64,000 nucleotides of DNA from Calonectria ilicicola (taxonomy: Eukaryota > Ascomycota > Sordariomycetes > Hypocreales > Nectriaceae): contig CP085830.1 of the NCBI GenBank assembly GCA_020809705.1, forward strand, positions 3,534,001 through 3,598,000, given 5' to 3'. The translations under genes and the position numbers were made by a program. The notes beneath the pieces were generated by a model. That model did no database searches. It was not told where the DNA came from and was given only the letters and a program-made list of their open reading frames with translations. This document shows, in pieces, positions 62,713 through 64,000 of this stretch. How positions within the stretch are numbered: the stretch's first letter is position 1; every line of letters starts with the position of its first letter.

Positions 62713-64000
62713 TTAGGAGCACTTTGTGCCCGTCTCTCCGCATCGGTCGGCATAGCTCAGTCCGTGGCCGAACTTGAAAACTGGGTTTCGGGTGTCGAAG
62801 GGGACATCCTCCATGTTGTTCTCGACTGCCTCCATGGATCGGGGCAGGTCAAAGGGCAGCTTGCCCTCGGGGCTGCTATCGCCGAGAATCACGTCCAGGA
62901 ATGCCTCGCTGCTGCTTCCGTAGCTGCCAAGGACGGCGGAAGCCTGCTCGACAACCTCAGGGATGACGGCAGGACGGTCGAGGATGACATCGACAATTGT
63001 GGGAACGGTGCTGTAGATGGCAGACTGGCGCTTCTGCTCAGTAGAGTTGAAAGCAAGCGAGCCGGCGTTTAGGTTTGCCTCAAAGACACCAGTTCGGGGC
63101 TCGTAAGGGGTATCAAGTCGGAGGAGAGCGTAGTCAGCCTCCTCGGGAGTCTTGACCACGGTGAAGTTGCGGTTCTCGACAAAGGTTTCATTGAAGCCTT
63201 CAATGTAGAACTTGGTTCCCTCGGGGAGGTTTCTGAGAGGAAGGATATTGTCCTTGTTCTTCAGCAGAGTGTATGATCGTCGCTGGGCGTCTGCTCCCAG
63301 GCGGACAAAGTAGTCGTTGCCGACGACACGAGAGGCAGCCTCGGGGTCGACGAATGGGTTATCAAAGAGACCAAGAAGGAACTTTTCACGGAGGAGCTTT
63401 CGGATGGACTTGTCTAGGCGCTCTTCAGTGATGATGCCCTCGTTGACGAGTTGGATAATGAGATCAGTGCGCTCCTCACCACCGAACTGATCACATCCGG
63501 CGTTGAGGATCTTGGCAGCTCGCTCAAGTCCTGTCAGCTTCTGCACACCCCATGCACGAGCTGGGAAGATGCCACCGTCCATTTCAGAGTCGGTAATCAG
63601 ACCCCAATCTGTGAGGACAATGCCCTCGAAGCCCAGCTCGTTTTGCAAAAGGTCAGTGACGATACCCTTGTTAAAAGAGAAACCGACCTCCTCGTAGTCG
63701 GTTCCAACGGGTCGGGAGTAGTAAGGCATCATTTGCCTAGCACCAGCGGCAATGGCCGCCTTGAAGGGGATAATGTGGTAGTCCATGTTGTTTCCGGGAT
63801 AAGTTGCGTTCTGTCCATAGGAGAAGTGGGAGTCCTCGCCATTCTGCTGGGGACCACCTCCGGGGAAGTGCTTAGTGACGGTAGTGACAGAGTAAGGGCC
63901 AATCTCCTCTCCCTGGAAGCCCTTGATGTAAGCAACCAGAAGTTCACTGGTCAGAGTAGCATCCTCTCCCCAAGTGTTCTTGATACGAGCCCATCGTGGC
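62713..64000 (-). CDS. Glycoside hydrolase family 3 enzyme, C-terminal part (5' end beyond window)
   Basis: Partial: the frame is open to the right edge (the first readable residues are PRWARIKNTWGED) and ends at 62713, about 430 residues seen. GH3 landmarks are VTTVTKHFPGGG, then VGFSFNKGIVTDLLQNELGF, and GIVLTDWGLITDSEMDGG, where the Asp of TDW is the nucleophile. A second alpha/beta domain follows (RRSYTLLKNKDNILPL, then VLGSYGSSSEAFLDVILGDS), and the end of the usual core is PVFKFGHGLSY followed by only ADRCGETGTKCS. The C-terminal fibronectin type III domain of common fungal beta-glucosidases is therefore missing. Beta-glucosidase or another GH3 activity is possible; no N-terminus is available to judge secretion. 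Confidence 0.88.
   Translation of the reverse strand, partial: PRWARIKNTWGEDATLTSELLVAYIKGFQGEEIGPYSVTTVTKHFPGGGPQQNGEDSHFSYGQNATYPGNNMDYHIIPFKAAIAAGARQMMPYYSRPVGTDYEEVGFSFNKGIVTDLLQNELGFEGIVLTDWGLITDSEMDGGIFPARAWGVQKLTGLERAAKILNAGCDQFGGEERTDLIIQLVNEGIITEERLDKSIRKLLREKFLLGLFDNPFVDPEAASRVVGNDYFVRLGADAQRRSYTLLKNKDNILPLRNLPEGTKFYIEGFNETFVENRNFTVVKTPEEADYALLRLDTPYEPRTGVFEANLNAGSLAFNSTEQKRQSAIYSTVPTIVDVILDRPAVIPEVVEQASAVLGSYGSSSEAFLDVILGDSSPEGKLPFDLPRSMEAVENNMEDVPFDTRNPVFKFGHGLSYADRCGETGTKCS

Overview
The window is nuclear DNA of a filamentous ascomycete, most likely a Sordariomycete and plausibly of the order Hypocreales. The reasons are short introns (about 48-105 bp) with GTANGT/GTGAGT donors and CTAAC-like branch sites, pyrimidine- and CA-rich 5' leaders, moderate GC with AT-rich gene-poor gaps, and fungal-only families such as HET, RTA1 and fungal WW proteins. 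The genus cannot be fixed from the sequence alone. About 22 protein genes are supported. I saw no tRNA, rRNA, CRISPR array or intact transposon.

Layout. 1-1.3 kb: the 5' part of a PAP2/Aur1-Ipt1-like membrane enzyme running off the left edge. 1.3-7.5 kb: a 6.2 kb gene-poor stretch with short tandem arrays. 7.5-27.3 kb: large core genes on the minus strand, namely a Rad9/Crb2 checkpoint mediator with a newly placed first exon, a 1675-residue WW-domain protein with MPPQGQ repeats, an EF-hand MscS channel and the glucosidase II alpha subunit. A possible small nuclear-type protein lies between the first two. 28.3-32.2 kb: nucleoside diphosphate kinase (seven exons), a small mitochondrial membrane protein and a secreted Thr/Ser-linker protein.

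32.4-42 kb is accessory in character: a HET-domain protein, a GH18 protein without signal peptide, a Ser/Thr kinase fused to ankyrin repeats with AT-rich codons, and an RTA1-type seven-span membrane protein, set in AT-rich spacers with diverged repeats. 43.8-48.8 kb returns to ordinary genes: a coiled-coil protein, a mitochondrial Mmc1-like protein and spliceosomal Sm-D3. 48.8-54.4 kb is sparse, with two small unfamiliar genes, one rich in Cys/His and one with a W-x-x-W...QYYYR motif. 54.5-64 kb: tRNA m1A58 methyltransferase subunit Trm61, a cysteinyl-tRNA synthetase with two in-frame starts suited to mitochondrial and cytosolic forms, a ten-exon DAL5-type MFS transporter and the 3' part of a GH3 glycosidase cut by the right edge.

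The genes do not form one pathway. Informational genes (Trm61, CysRS, Sm-D3, Rad9), secretory quality control (glucosidase II) and mitochondrial genes are interspersed with the accessory block. The points most worth follow-up are the kinase-ankyrin/HET block, the small Cys/His-rich protein, the apparent lack of a Tudor module in Rad9/Crb2, and an in-frame 93-codon upstream extension of NDK.
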